From JAICMB01 sp963802915 (GTDB taxonomy: Bacteria > Acidobacteriota > Terriglobia > Bryobacterales > Bryobacteraceae): a DNA stretch of 64,000 bases. Each line of letters starts with the position of its first letter. Position 1 is the stretch's first letter. Under the pieces are notes generated by a model, which saw only the letters and a list, made by a program, of their open reading frames with translations, did not search any database and was not told the DNA's origin. The position numbers were made by a program, and so were the translations under genes. Positions 8,628 to 16,599 of this stretch are shown here, piece after piece. The stretch lies in contig CAWDKQ010000010.1 in NCBI GenBank assembly GCA_963802915.1, positions 186,001-250,000 on the forward strand. The letters are read 5' to 3'.

Positions 8628-9127
8628 AATACGAATGTTCGGGAGCGCCGGAACGGGTTGAGCTGGCATTGCTGGACGCGTTCCGCAAGCATCACCGCGC
8701 GCGCCGGCTGAGACGCGCCGTCATGGGGACCGCGGTCCTGGGAGTTGCGGCGAGCCTCGCGCTCTTCGTACGCCTCCCTGAACCCGCGGGACCTCCCGTT
8801 TCGATCGCGAAGACCCCCACGCCGCCGTCGATCGCATGGACCAAAACAAAGCCCGTGCGGCGCGCGCCGTCGCCCGTGCACAAGCCAACCGCAAAACCGC
8901 CTACGGACCGCCTCGCGATGACGGATTTCGTCGCGCTGCCGTATGGCGATTATTCGTTGGTGGAGGAAAGCGCGACCATCGTCAGAGTTGAGTTGCCGCG
9001 CTCCGCGATGCGGTTCGCGGGCTTCAATGTCGCCGAGGATCGCGCCAACGATCCCGTTCAGGCCGACGTCGTCTTAGGCGCCGATGGATTGGCGCATGCA
9101 GTTCGATTCGTAACTTACCGGCAATAA
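8624..9127 (+). CDS. Single-pass membrane protein coupled to ECF sigma (possible anti-sigma)
   Basis: 167 residues. The N-terminal ~35 residues are short and basic and end in one hydrophobic segment (about 35-51); a proline/lysine-rich linker follows, then a periplasmic domain. The ATG at 8624 overlaps the sigma stop; the longer frame upstream is a shadow of the sigma gene. By position it should be the anti-sigma partner, but no zinc-binding HxxxCxxC of the common ZAS domain is present, so the inhibitory role is inferred only from layout. Confidence 0.65.
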   Translation: MKYECSGAPERVELALLDAFRKHHRARRLRRAVMGTAVLGVAASLALFVRLPEPAGPPVSIAKTPTPPSIAWTKTKPVRRAPSPVHKPTAKPPTDRLAMTDFVALPYGDYSLVEESATIVRVELPRSAMRFAGFNVAEDRANDPVQADVVLGADGLAHAVRFVTYRQ

Positions 9128-9146
9128 TTTCGAGAAGGAGAATCAG

Positions 9147-10013
9147 ATGAAAACGATAGCCATACTTGCGTTCGCTGCGATTTCCGCATCCGCGCAGGAC
9201 CAGATGTTCTTCAAGGTCAACGCTGAGCACGTTGAGTTCGACAACAAAACAGTTACCGGTGCGCCGTATTCTGCGCAAGGTGTCACCGAAACCACGCAGG
9301 TGCTCGCCGACGGCAACCGCATCGTTCATAAGACCACGTCTTCTATCGCTCGCGATAGCATGGGCCGCACGCGTCGCGAACAGAGTCTCGGTTTCGTGGG
9401 TCCGTGGGCAGCCGATGGCAAGCCCGCCAATCTTGTGATGATCAACGATCCGGTCGCCAGCACGCGCTACACCTTGGATGCAAATTCCCACACAGCCATG
9501 AAAATGCCCGCGCCGACGAGTGACATGGAGGCGAAACTGAGAGTCTTGACCCGCGCAAAGCTGGATGCCGAGCATGGCGCTACACTCTCGACGTCGCCGG
9601 CGTCCGTTCCGATCCTCATCAAAGACAACATCGAAACGGCCGATCGCGTAAGCACGCCACAGACACCGGCCAAGGTCGAGTCTCTCGGCGTTCAGGAAAT
9701 CTCCGGCGTACAAGCCGAAGGAAAGCGCGTGACGGAAACCATCCCGGCGGGTAAGATCGGCAATGACAGAGACATCAATATCGTTAACGAAACCTGGTAT
9801 TCTCCCGAATTGCAAATAACGGTCATGAGCAAGTACAGCGATCCACGATCGGGCGACGTCGTCTACACGCTGACGAATGTCAACCGCGCCGAGCCCGATC
9901 CCACGCTCTTCCAGGTCCCCGCCGACTACAAAGTCAGAGAGGAACCCGGAGCCATGACCATCCAAGCCAGCCCCGCTGGTACCATAGCCGTTCGGCCGTT
10001 ACCAGAGCCGTAG
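9147..10013 (+). CDS. Secreted hypothetical protein
   Basis: 288 residues with a short signal peptide (MKTIAILAFAAISASA) and AGGAG ribosome site seven bases before the ATG. The mature part is rich in Thr/Val and has a segment DSMGRTRREQ and, near the end, WYSPELQITVMSKYSDPRSG; secreted proteins with these two segments occur repeatedly in Acidobacteria, often downstream of ECF sigma/anti-sigma pairs. No enzymatic motif is seen. It lies 19 bases after the sigma-linked membrane protein and is likely in the same operon. Confidence 0.75.
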   Translation: MKTIAILAFAAISASAQDQMFFKVNAEHVEFDNKTVTGAPYSAQGVTETTQVLADGNRIVHKTTSSIARDSMGRTRREQSLGFVGPWAADGKPANLVMINDPVASTRYTLDANSHTAMKMPAPTSDMEAKLRVLTRAKLDAEHGATLSTSPASVPILIKDNIETADRVSTPQTPAKVESLGVQEISGVQAEGKRVTETIPAGKIGNDRDINIVNETWYSPELQITVMSKYSDPRSGDVVYTLTNVNRAEPDPTLFQVPADYKVREEPGAMTIQASPAGTIAVRPLPEP

Positions 10014-10015
10014 TC

Positions 10016-11090
10016 TCATCGGGCTTTCTTCTGCAACTCCGCCGGCACCCGCTCCCGATCGTGCCCCTCGAGCTGAAACGTCCATTTCACTGGCAGCTCC
10101 TGGGGCACGTAGCAGACGCGATCGTCGCAAGCCTGGTACCGCAGAGTTCCCTCCACCGTAAACAGCCCCGATGCATCCACCAGCGGCTTGACCTTTGCTT
10201 CCGCGGCGATCGTGATATCGCGAACGATTCGAAAATGTCCCGTATAAACCGGAACGGTTTCGTCGATCACGGGCAGATGCAGCATTTTCGGAGCCGGCAT
10301 TGAAACCTCATGCGCGGTGAACGCGGGCGAATCTTTCATCTTCCAGTCAATCGGAATATAATTCTCCACGCCGGGCGCGTAAACGTGCATATTCGGCTTC
10401 AAATCGATATCGAAAGCGAGAGCTACACGCTCTCCACCTCGCACCACGAAATTGCTCGCCGATGCGACTGCCGTAAGCTGTTTCCCGATCACCTCATGCC
10501 GTCCCGCAGTCGGCGTCACGCCATATTGACGCGTCAAAATATCGGCCGCCGTGTCCCGTTCCCTGAAATCTTCCTCGAAATATTTCGCTTTGATAATGCC
10601 CTGCGCATCCAGAATGAACGTGCCCGGATAAGGAATCCCGAAGAACGGGCTGTCGTGCGGCAGCGTTTCATTGAGCAATCCCACCGAACGGATGATTTTT
10701 GAATCGGCGTCCGACAGCATCGGAAAGTGGATGCTCCGCCGCTCGGCAAAATTGTGCAAAATCCCAACCGAATCGTAGCTGATGGCCGCCAATCCGATTC
10801 CGAGCTTCTGAAAGTCCGCGCGGCTGTGCTCCAGTTCGACCAACTGGCCTTTGCAGTAAGGTCACCAGTCGGCCGAGCGGAAGAAGACGAGCACCGCGCC
10901 ATTCTGGCCGAGAATATCCTTCAAGAGAGGTCATCTTCCCGTTCTGGTCCGGAGCCTCGAACGCCGGCATGGCGGTCCCGACCGGCGGTCCATATTCCGC
11001 CGCGAGGCAAGAGAACATCGAAACGGCAATCAGCCCAAGAATTGGTCTCACTGCCGCGAAAGTAACACAGCGGGCAAAGTTATTTCGCAC
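10016..11090 (-). CDS. Redoxin (AhpC/TSA-like), probable selenocysteine UxxC protein, with a frameshift
   Basis: Read as one gene, this makes about 357 residues: GTG start at 11090, signal peptide ending near residue 31, redoxin domain, then a DsbD N-terminal-like domain. Two interruptions exist. First, one extra base near 10919-10925: before it the frame reads PAFEAPDQNGKMTSL, after it KDILGQNGAVLVFFRSADW, which together form a continuous redoxin. Second, an in-frame TGA at 10862-10864 exactly where the first Cys of the W-C-P-Y-C motif belongs, giving W-U-P-Y-C. A hairpin lies 14 bases beyond the TGA. After it the frame is open to the end, with a C-DDRV-C pair like the DsbD alpha domain. Family knowledge: Sec-containing redoxins are known. 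Alternative: a decaying pseudogene. The identity as redoxin is firm; Sec decoding is inferred. Confidence 0.75.
10831..10847 (-). promoter_or_regulatory. SECIS-like hairpin after in-frame TGA
   Basis: On the minus strand, 14 bases after TGA 10862-10864, the six bases CCAGTT and AACTGG form a perfect stem around the five-base loop GGTCG. Bacterial SECIS elements that bind SelB have a short apical stem with a G among the first two loop bases and a loop 16-37 bases from the UGA; here the loop starts 20 bases after the UGA and begins GGU, as in the E. coli fdhF element. A further three pairs (TGC with GCA) can close an outer helix. Confidence 0.55.
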
Positions 11091-11281
11091 CCGTACGATT
11101 CCGTAATGATTAAAGAGCTCTAACGCGGTCTGCCCCGGCGCTGCAAAAATCCTGCACTCTGTCGCGTTTTAGCCACAGTTGAGATTTACAACTCCTTGCG
11201 AATCAGATGGCTAGGAATGTACGTCCACTCTGATAGAATGGACCTTCAACTTAACCTGGTACTTTCGCCGAGGAGGTCTTA

Positions 11282-12172
11282 GTGCGGTTTGAGACGACGA
11301 TACAGCGGCCCGTGGAAACCACTGGTGTCGGTCTGCATAGTGGCGTCCCGGTTTCCATTCGCATTCTTCCAGCTCCCCCGTCCACGGGCATCGTTTTTCT
11401 TCGAACCGATCTCGATCGGTTCGCGATCCCGGCAAGCTGGCGCTACGTAGCCCGAGTGAGCTACGCGACCAGCCTGATGCGCCAAGGCGTTTTGATCTCC
11501 ACCACGGAGCACCTGCTCAGCGTGCTCTACAGCATGGGCATCGACAATGCCTATATCGAAATCAACAACCTCGAAGTTCCGATTCTGGACGGCAGCGGCA
11601 AGCCATTTGTGGAACTGCTCCAAAAAGCCGGCCTGAAGGCGTATCGGCGGCGCAAACGATTCCTGCGCATCCGCCGCCCCGTGAGCATCGAAGCCAACGG
11701 CAAGTGCATTTCGATTCTACCGTCCGATGGCTTTGTCCTGACTTGCGACGTCTTCTACGATCACCCGCTGATCGGACGGCAGTCGCTCGAAATGGAAGTC
11801 ACGCCCGAGCGTTACGCTTTGGAAATCGCGCCCGCGCGCACATTCGGATTTGAAGACGAGCTCGACCAGATGCGCGATATGGGATTGATCCGCGGCGCCA
11901 GCCTCGACAACGCGATCTGTTTCAATCACAACCACGTGCAGAATCCCGGAGGCTTGCGATTCGATGACGAGTGCTGCCGTCACAAGGCGCTCGATCTCAT
12001 TGGCGACCTGGCTCTGATCGGACGTCCGCTGCTCGGGCATGTCATCGCGGAGCGCGCCGGCCACGCCATGCATGCCGCCCTGGTGGCGCGCATCATGTCA
12101 GATCCCACGCTTTACGAAGTGATTACCTTCGATCAGCTCGCCACGCGCGTCGCGCACGCTCTCGTCTCTTAG
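11282..12172 (+). CDS. lpxC: UDP-3-O-acyl-N-acetylglucosamine deacetylase LpxC
   Basis: 296 residues, family length. LpxC is the zinc amidase committing step of lipid A synthesis, so the cell has a Gram-negative outer membrane. Zinc ligands and catalytic residues are visible: Glu76-His77 in STTEHLLS, His234 and Asp238 in RHKALDLIGD, and His261 in the AGHAMH segment. The GTG start is supported by AGGAGG seven bases upstream. The gene is unusual only in lying beside a phosphatidyltransferase rather than the fts/mur cluster. Confidence 0.97.
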   Translation: MRFETTIQRPVETTGVGLHSGVPVSIRILPAPPSTGIVFLRTDLDRFAIPASWRYVARVSYATSLMRQGVLISTTEHLLSVLYSMGIDNAYIEINNLEVPILDGSGKPFVELLQKAGLKAYRRRKRFLRIRRPVSIEANGKCISILPSDGFVLTCDVFYDHPLIGRQSLEMEVTPERYALEIAPARTFGFEDELDQMRDMGLIRGASLDNAICFNHNHVQNPGGLRFDDECCRHKALDLIGDLALIGRPLLGHVIAERAGHAMHAALVARIMSDPTLYEVITFDQLATRVAHALVS

Positions 12173-12181
12173 CCGGCAATC

Positions 12182-12715
12182 TTGAAAACCCTCCCGAACC
12201 TCATCACCGCCGTACGGTTTGCGATGACGCCGGTGATCGTGATTGCAATCATTATCGGCCATTGGCGCGAGGCTTTCTGGCTTTCAATCGCCGCCGGCAT
12301 CACTGATGTCCTCGACGGGCTCGCCGCGCGCTGGCTGCGCGTCTCCTCGCGAATCGGCGCGTATCTCGATCCCATCGCCGACAAGCTGCTCTTAACCTTG
12401 ATCTATCTGGCCTTCGGAATCGCCGGCGCCATCCCCTCGTGGATGGTCGCACTGGTATTGGGCCGCGACCTCTTCATCCTGGCGATGGCCGCCTACGGAT
12501 ACTTCTTCACCACGGTGCGCGATTTTCCCCCCACGGTTTGGGGCAAACTCAGCACTTTCGTGCAGATTATCGCGGCGCTCGCCGTTATGAACGATCGCGC
12601 CGGGTCGAGCATTCCCCAAGGGCCTTTCCTCTGGACCATGGTATTCACGACGGCATGGAGCGGAATCCATTACGGCTGGCGCGGTCTCGAAATGCTGCGC
12701 GCCGCCCGCGCATAA
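12182..12715 (+). CDS. CDP-alcohol phosphatidyltransferase (PgsA/cardiolipin synthase-like)
   Basis: 177 residues with the complete catalytic signature D-x2-D-G-x2-A-R-x8-G-x3-D-x3-D at Asp42, Asp45, Gly46, Ala49-Arg50, Gly59, Asp63 and Asp67, between membrane helices. The enzyme transfers a phosphatidyl group from CDP-diacylglycerol to an alcohol, most often glycerol 3-phosphate or phosphatidylglycerol. The start is TTG at 12182, nine bases after lpxC; no ATG is available that keeps the first helix. Being directly behind lpxC, it fits an envelope-lipid operon. Which alcohol is used is not decided by the sequence. Confidence 0.9.
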   Translation: MKTLPNLITAVRFAMTPVIVIAIIIGHWREAFWLSIAAGITDVLDGLAARWLRVSSRIGAYLDPIADKLLLTLIYLAFGIAGAIPSWMVALVLGRDLFILAMAAYGYFFTTVRDFPPTVWGKLSTFVQIIAALAVMNDRAGSSIPQGPFLWTMVFTTAWSGIHYGWRGLEMLRAARA

Positions 12716-12740
12716 ACCGGCTATTATAGGTCTAACTTCG

Positions 12741-13256
12741 GTGGGCCTGTTTTTTGTATACGCTTTGTTGTTGCCGTTGCAGTCGCACGGCTATTCCACG
12801 CTGCCCGCCGAACCCAAAGCGAAAACCACCGGCGTCGCGCACGTCAAGAATGCAATGGATTACACGTCCGACGGTGAGTTCATTTTTCAATCCGCCGAGA
12901 GCAACAATCTATTCATCGATACTTTGACCTGGGCGAAGGACCACGCCGAGGACGCGGAGTCGCGACGCATCGCCCGCGATCTCCTCGCAATCCACACCAA
13001 ATTTGCCGACGATATTCGAAGAATCGCGAACCGCAAACACATCACCCTACCCGCACCCCCGGCCAAGACGCAAGGAGCTCCCAACGACGAATTCTTCACG
13101 CAGGAAGTCGCGGCTCATGTCGACGTGCAGAGCGCCCGCTTCGCGAACGAAGCAAAAAGCGGCAAGGATACCGACATTCGTAGATGGGCTGAAAGTAAAA
13201 TCCCGGTGTTCGACCGCGACCGCACGGCTATGCTCCCTCCCAAAGATAAGCGCTGA
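12741..13256 (+). CDS. Secreted DUF4142-like helical protein
   Basis: 171 residues, GTG start, short hydrophobic signal, then an all-helical ferritin-like domain: DGEFIFQSAESN near residue 51, a long amphipathic helix with ARDLLAIHTKFADDI and a second repeat-like half. This pattern (paired acidic/His helices, LP at the end of the first half) matches DUF4142 proteins, which are periplasmic and of unknown function. It lies 26 bases after the phosphatidyltransferase and ends directly against the convergent SIMPL gene. Confidence 0.65.
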   Translation: MGLFFVYALLLPLQSHGYSTLPAEPKAKTTGVAHVKNAMDYTSDGEFIFQSAESNNLFIDTLTWAKDHAEDAESRRIARDLLAIHTKFADDIRRIANRKHITLPAPPAKTQGAPNDEFFTQEVAAHVDVQSARFANEAKSGKDTDIRRWAESKIPVFDRDRTAMLPPKDKR

Positions 13257-13961
13257 TTATTGGGTAATCTCGAACGAAACGACCACGCTGGCGTGCACAT
13301 CCACCGAACCGGGCTCGATGGGAGTCGCGGGCGCGTCGGCCGCCATCGCCCTACGTGCCTGCATCAGCGGAACCACCCGCGGCAACTCCGAACTGTCGAT
13401 CGAAAGAAGACGGCCGAGCTTCGCGCCCACGCCAGACACCATGGCTTCGGCATTCGCGCGCGCGTTCCCGGCCGCATCGTGAAGTGCCTGTGCGCGAACC
13501 GCCCGGTCGTCGTGAACGGTGAAGGCGATGGAGCGGATCGCATTCGCTCCACTTTTCGAGGCGGCATCGACTAACTTGCCAACCGACGCCAGATCCCTGG
13601 TCGTGACCTGGATGGTGTTGTCGGCGGCGTAGCCGTCAATCACCGGCGGAGCGCCCGGTTTCGGATACCGGTACTGGGGCGCGATGGAATAGTTGATGGT
13701 TTGGAGCTCGCTGCCGGGTGCCAAACTCTTACGTAGTTCCGAGAGTACTAAGGTGGTCTGGTTGGCGTTCTGCCCGGCGGCAGCTTCGGCGGTTTGTGCT
13801 TGCGTGACCACGCCTATCTGGATGCGCGCTTCATCCGGTTTGACCGAAACGGTCGCATCACCCGTCGCCCTCACAAACGGCTCGCGGGGAGCCATCGGCG
13901 ACATCTGCGGCTGCGCCCCGAGGATTGGCAAGGCGAAGAGAATGGCGGCTAATCTGCTCAT
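13257..13961 (-). CDS. SIMPL (DUF541) domain periplasmic protein
   Basis: 234 residues with a signal peptide and the DUF541/SIMPL fold: GDATVSVKPDEARIQIGVVTQ near the start, the central YRYP...GYAADNTIQVTTRDL segment, and a C-terminal half with FTVHDDRA and SGVGAKLGRLLSID. These proteins are periplasmic or outer-membrane associated oligomers (E. coli YggE family), linked to oxidative stress; mechanism is unknown. The stop codon abuts that of the DUF4142-like gene with no spacer. Confidence 0.9.
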   Translation of the reverse strand: MSRLAAILFALPILGAQPQMSPMAPREPFVRATGDATVSVKPDEARIQIGVVTQAQTAEAAAGQNANQTTLVLSELRKSLAPGSELQTINYSIAPQYRYPKPGAPPVIDGYAADNTIQVTTRDLASVGKLVDAASKSGANAIRSIAFTVHDDRAVRAQALHDAAGNARANAEAMVSGVGAKLGRLLSIDSSELPRVVPLMQARRAMAADAPATPIEPGSVDVHASVVVSFEITQ

Positions 13962-14023
13962 AAGCCATAGTACGCCGCAAATGGGTTATGATTAAGGTTT
14001 ACAAATCCAGTCTGGTAGGTAAC

Positions 14024-14386
14024 ATGGCACGACGAAAGACGCGCGCACTGGAACCGCGAAATGATGGGGCGATCTCGCTGCACCTCGCCACATGCCGACA
14101 GAAGAAGGGCATTTCGCTGGAACAGATCGCGGAACTCACCAAGATTAGTATCCGGTTCCTGCGAGCCATTGAGGACGAGGAGTTTGAGAAACTGCCTGGT
14201 GGCATATTCAGCACCAGTTATTTACGGCAATATGCGGCTGCGGTTGAAGTAGAAGAAGCCAAGTTATTGGCCCTTTACAATCGTTATATGCATCCCGAAG
14301 AGGCCGTCGAGAGACTTGCTGCTCAACCGGAACGGAGTCTTTTCGACCGCTGGTTCGGCGTCGCGGCCCACGCACCACGTTCCTAG
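14024..14386 (+). CDS. RodZ-like helix-turn-helix protein
   Basis: 120 residues. A lambda-repressor-like helix-turn-helix of the HTH_25 type is clear: LATCRQKKGISLEQIAELTKIS, then FLRAIEDEEFEKLPGGIFSTSYLRQYA, the segment shared by RodZ N-termini and related regulators. Unlike RodZ there is no transmembrane helix or periplasmic domain, so this is a short cytoplasmic version. ATG at 14024 has GGTAGG just upstream; ATG at 13988 would add 12 residues. It precedes the flagellar genes by 135 bases and might regulate them, but this is only positional. Confidence 0.8.
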   Translation: MARRKTRALEPRNDGAISLHLATCRQKKGISLEQIAELTKISIRFLRAIEDEEFEKLPGGIFSTSYLRQYAAAVEVEEAKLLALYNRYMHPEEAVERLAAQPERSLFDRWFGVAAHAPRS

Positions 14387-14521
14387 CTTTAGGCTGAGTT
14401 CTTCATCCGGTTTGCTGCTTCCCCCGCGGCAATACCCCCGCATTAATCGCGCCTTATTCCCTGCGTTCCTTTCCCATCCCCGTCGATAAGCAATCGTGAG
14501 GGGGCTCAAGCCCACACGAAC

Positions 14522-14806
14522 ATGAAGATCCAGAATACGAACTCCGCAAATATCACTGGAACTGGAAGCACCTCGGCACTCTCTTCCACTGCAGCCGGAG
14601 CAAGCGTCCGCCTTCCGACTCAAACAACCGGACAAGACGATCAATCGACACTCAGCAGCCTGTCGCAAGCTCTCAAATCGGAAGCTTCCGAACACACTTC
14701 GAGGGTAATCCAGCTTTCCAAAGCCGTATCGTCAGGAGGCTACCAGGTGAATTCGCAAGTTTTGAGTAACCGGCTGATCGAAGCGCACCTTCGTGCCGCG
14801 GCCTAG
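14522..14806 (+). CDS. flgM: FlgM-like anti-sigma-28 factor
   Basis: 94 residues, the usual FlgM length. The first half is Ser/Thr-rich and unstructured; the C-terminal half (SSLSQALKSE ... SRVIQLSKAVSSGGYQVNSQVLSNRLIEAHL) carries the FlgM consensus in which an amphipathic helix pair binds FliA. FlgM holds back late flagellar transcription until the hook is complete and then is exported. It leads a run with flgN-like, flgK and flgL genes, which are classic late-class products. Confidence 0.85.
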   Translation: MKIQNTNSANITGTGSTSALSSTAAGASVRLPTQTTGQDDQSTLSSLSQALKSEASEHTSRVIQLSKAVSSGGYQVNSQVLSNRLIEAHLRAAA

Positions 14807-14829
14807 CAGAAAACCGATCGTGCCAACAA

Positions 14830-15225
14830 ATGATCGTGCGTGAACCCAGCGAGATCGAATCGGTACGGCAAGCGCGCCGGATTGTCGGGCTGATCCGGCG
14901 CAAGCTGCTAAATCCTACTCCGGAAGTGCTCGATAGTTGCGCACCGCATATTCGCACCGCCATTCAATCCATGGAGCATCTCCAAAAACTCCTGGCCGGT
15001 CCGGCCACTCCGGTCACCGTCGCGTCGCGTGGGGCGCTAAGAACGGAGATGAAGGAACTCCGTCGCGAGCTGGCGCAAATCAACGCATTGATGCGCGGCG
15101 CCGCCCAGTACTATTCCGGTCTGGCAACTTTGCTTCTCCCTCCGACGGAGCACTTGATCAGCTATTCCTCCTCGGCTGGCGCGATGGCCGCGGCATCCGC
15201 TCCCACGATGGTTCTGGAAGGATAA
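14830..15225 (+). CDS. FlgN-like flagellar chaperone
   Basis: 131 residues, largely helical by pattern (heptad-like leucines in RIVGLIRRKLLN and ELRRELAQINALMRGAAQYYSGLA), with no signal peptide. The location between flgM and flgK, and the helical-hairpin composition, match FlgN, the export chaperone that keeps FlgK and FlgL unfolded. Sequence conservation in FlgN is low, so the call rests mainly on gene order. Ends 6 bases before flgK. Confidence 0.65.
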   Translation: MIVREPSEIESVRQARRIVGLIRRKLLNPTPEVLDSCAPHIRTAIQSMEHLQKLLAGPATPVTVASRGALRTEMKELRRELAQINALMRGAAQYYSGLATLLLPPTEHLISYSSSAGAMAAASAPTMVLEG

Positions 15226-15231
15226 TTCGCC

Positions 15232-16599
15232 ATGGGACTCCTCACGTCGATACTGAACACCGCAAACGCTCTCAAGGTCTTCAGCCAGGCCATGGAGACC
15301 ACCGAGAACAACGTCGTGAATTCTTCGACGCCGGACTACGCCAAACAAGTCCAAGTGCTCACGGCCCAACCGTTCGACCCCTCCGTTGGATTGCCGGGAG
15401 GCGTCTCGGCCGGGCCGGTCGAAAGCACTCGAAACGCTTTCGCCGAGCGAGCCGTTCGCTCGCAGCAGTCCCTGCTTGGCTACCAGCAGCAGGTCTCCAC
15501 GGACCTGACCCAGCTCCAGAATTATTACGATCCCTCCGACACTACCGGGGTTCCGGCGTCGCTGGATACGCTCTTCAGCAGTTTCTCGCAACTGAGTATC
15601 AATCCGAACGACACCGTCTCGCGCCAGGCCGTGATCACGCAGGCGCAGCAGGTAGCCGAGAGCTTCAACCAGGTCGCGTCCGGCTTGGGAACCATGTCGA
15701 GCGACGAGGATAGCGAGACCGCCAATGTCGTGGGCAATATCAACCAACTCGCAACTCAGATCGCAGCCATCAACAAGCAGGCGCAAGGCAACGCTTACAT
15801 GGGGACGGACGCCGGCGTCGACGCCTCGCTCAATTCCGATCTCGAGCAGCTTTCGCAATACGTGAATTTCACGGCGTTGCAGCAGCCCGACGGCAGCGTC
15901 ACCGTCTACATGGGCAATCAGACCCCACTCGTGATGGGAGACACCGCCCAGACCATCACGGCCGATTTTTCCACTCCCCAAACGAAAATCCTGGACGGCC
16001 AGGGCAACGATATTACCGATCAGATCTCCGGCGGCACGCTGGCGGGAATGCTGCAGGTTAAGAACACGCTGATTCCCGGCTATGTCAGCGACATAAACAC
16101 GTTGGCCCAGTCCGTCGCCGATACGGTCAACAGCACGCTTTCAAATGGCGTCGATCAAAACGGCGTGACGCCAACGGCGGACCTGTTTTCGTACGACCCG
16201 ACAGTTGGAGTCGCCGCGACGCTCAGCGTTAATCCGTTAACCCCGGATCAGATCGCCGCCGCCCTTCCCGACGCGCCGGGCGGCAACGGCAACGCGCTGG
16301 CGCTCGCGCAACTCGCGAACGCAACACCTGTGGACGGCTCTTCCTTCGATGACTTCTATGGCCAGGCGTCGGCAAAAATCGGCACCGATCTCGCCGACGC
16401 CAACGCCAGCGTTTCCACGGATCAGCAACTCCTGACGCAATCGCAAACTCTTCGCAACAATATTTCCGGCGTCTCTCTCGACCAGGAGGCGACGAATCTG
16501 ATCACCTATCAGCAGGCCTACAACGCCACTGCCAAAATGCTCTCGGTTTTGAACGATCTGACCGAGACCCTCATGGAAGTAATTCCACCAGCGTCATGA
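15232..16599 (+). CDS. flgK: Flagellar hook-associated protein 1 FlgK
   Basis: 455 residues, within the FlgK range. The N-terminal helix (SILNTANALKVFSQAMETTENNVVNSSTPDYAKQ) replaces the usual ANNIANANT motif, and the C-terminal helix ends SLDQEATNLITYQQAYNATAKML..LNDL, the standard FlgK D0 sequence. FlgK caps the hook and joins it to FlgL and the filament. The stop overlaps the flgL start. The variable central domain is short compared with enterobacterial FlgK. Confidence 0.94.
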   Translation: MGLLTSILNTANALKVFSQAMETTENNVVNSSTPDYAKQVQVLTAQPFDPSVGLPGGVSAGPVESTRNAFAERAVRSQQSLLGYQQQVSTDLTQLQNYYDPSDTTGVPASLDTLFSSFSQLSINPNDTVSRQAVITQAQQVAESFNQVASGLGTMSSDEDSETANVVGNINQLATQIAAINKQAQGNAYMGTDAGVDASLNSDLEQLSQYVNFTALQQPDGSVTVYMGNQTPLVMGDTAQTITADFSTPQTKILDGQGNDITDQISGGTLAGMLQVKNTLIPGYVSDINTLAQSVADTVNSTLSNGVDQNGVTPTADLFSYDPTVGVAATLSVNPLTPDQIAAALPDAPGGNGNALALAQLANATPVDGSSFDDFYGQASAKIGTDLADANASVSTDQQLLTQSQTLRNNISGVSLDQEATNLITYQQAYNATAKMLSVLNDLTETLMEVIPPAS

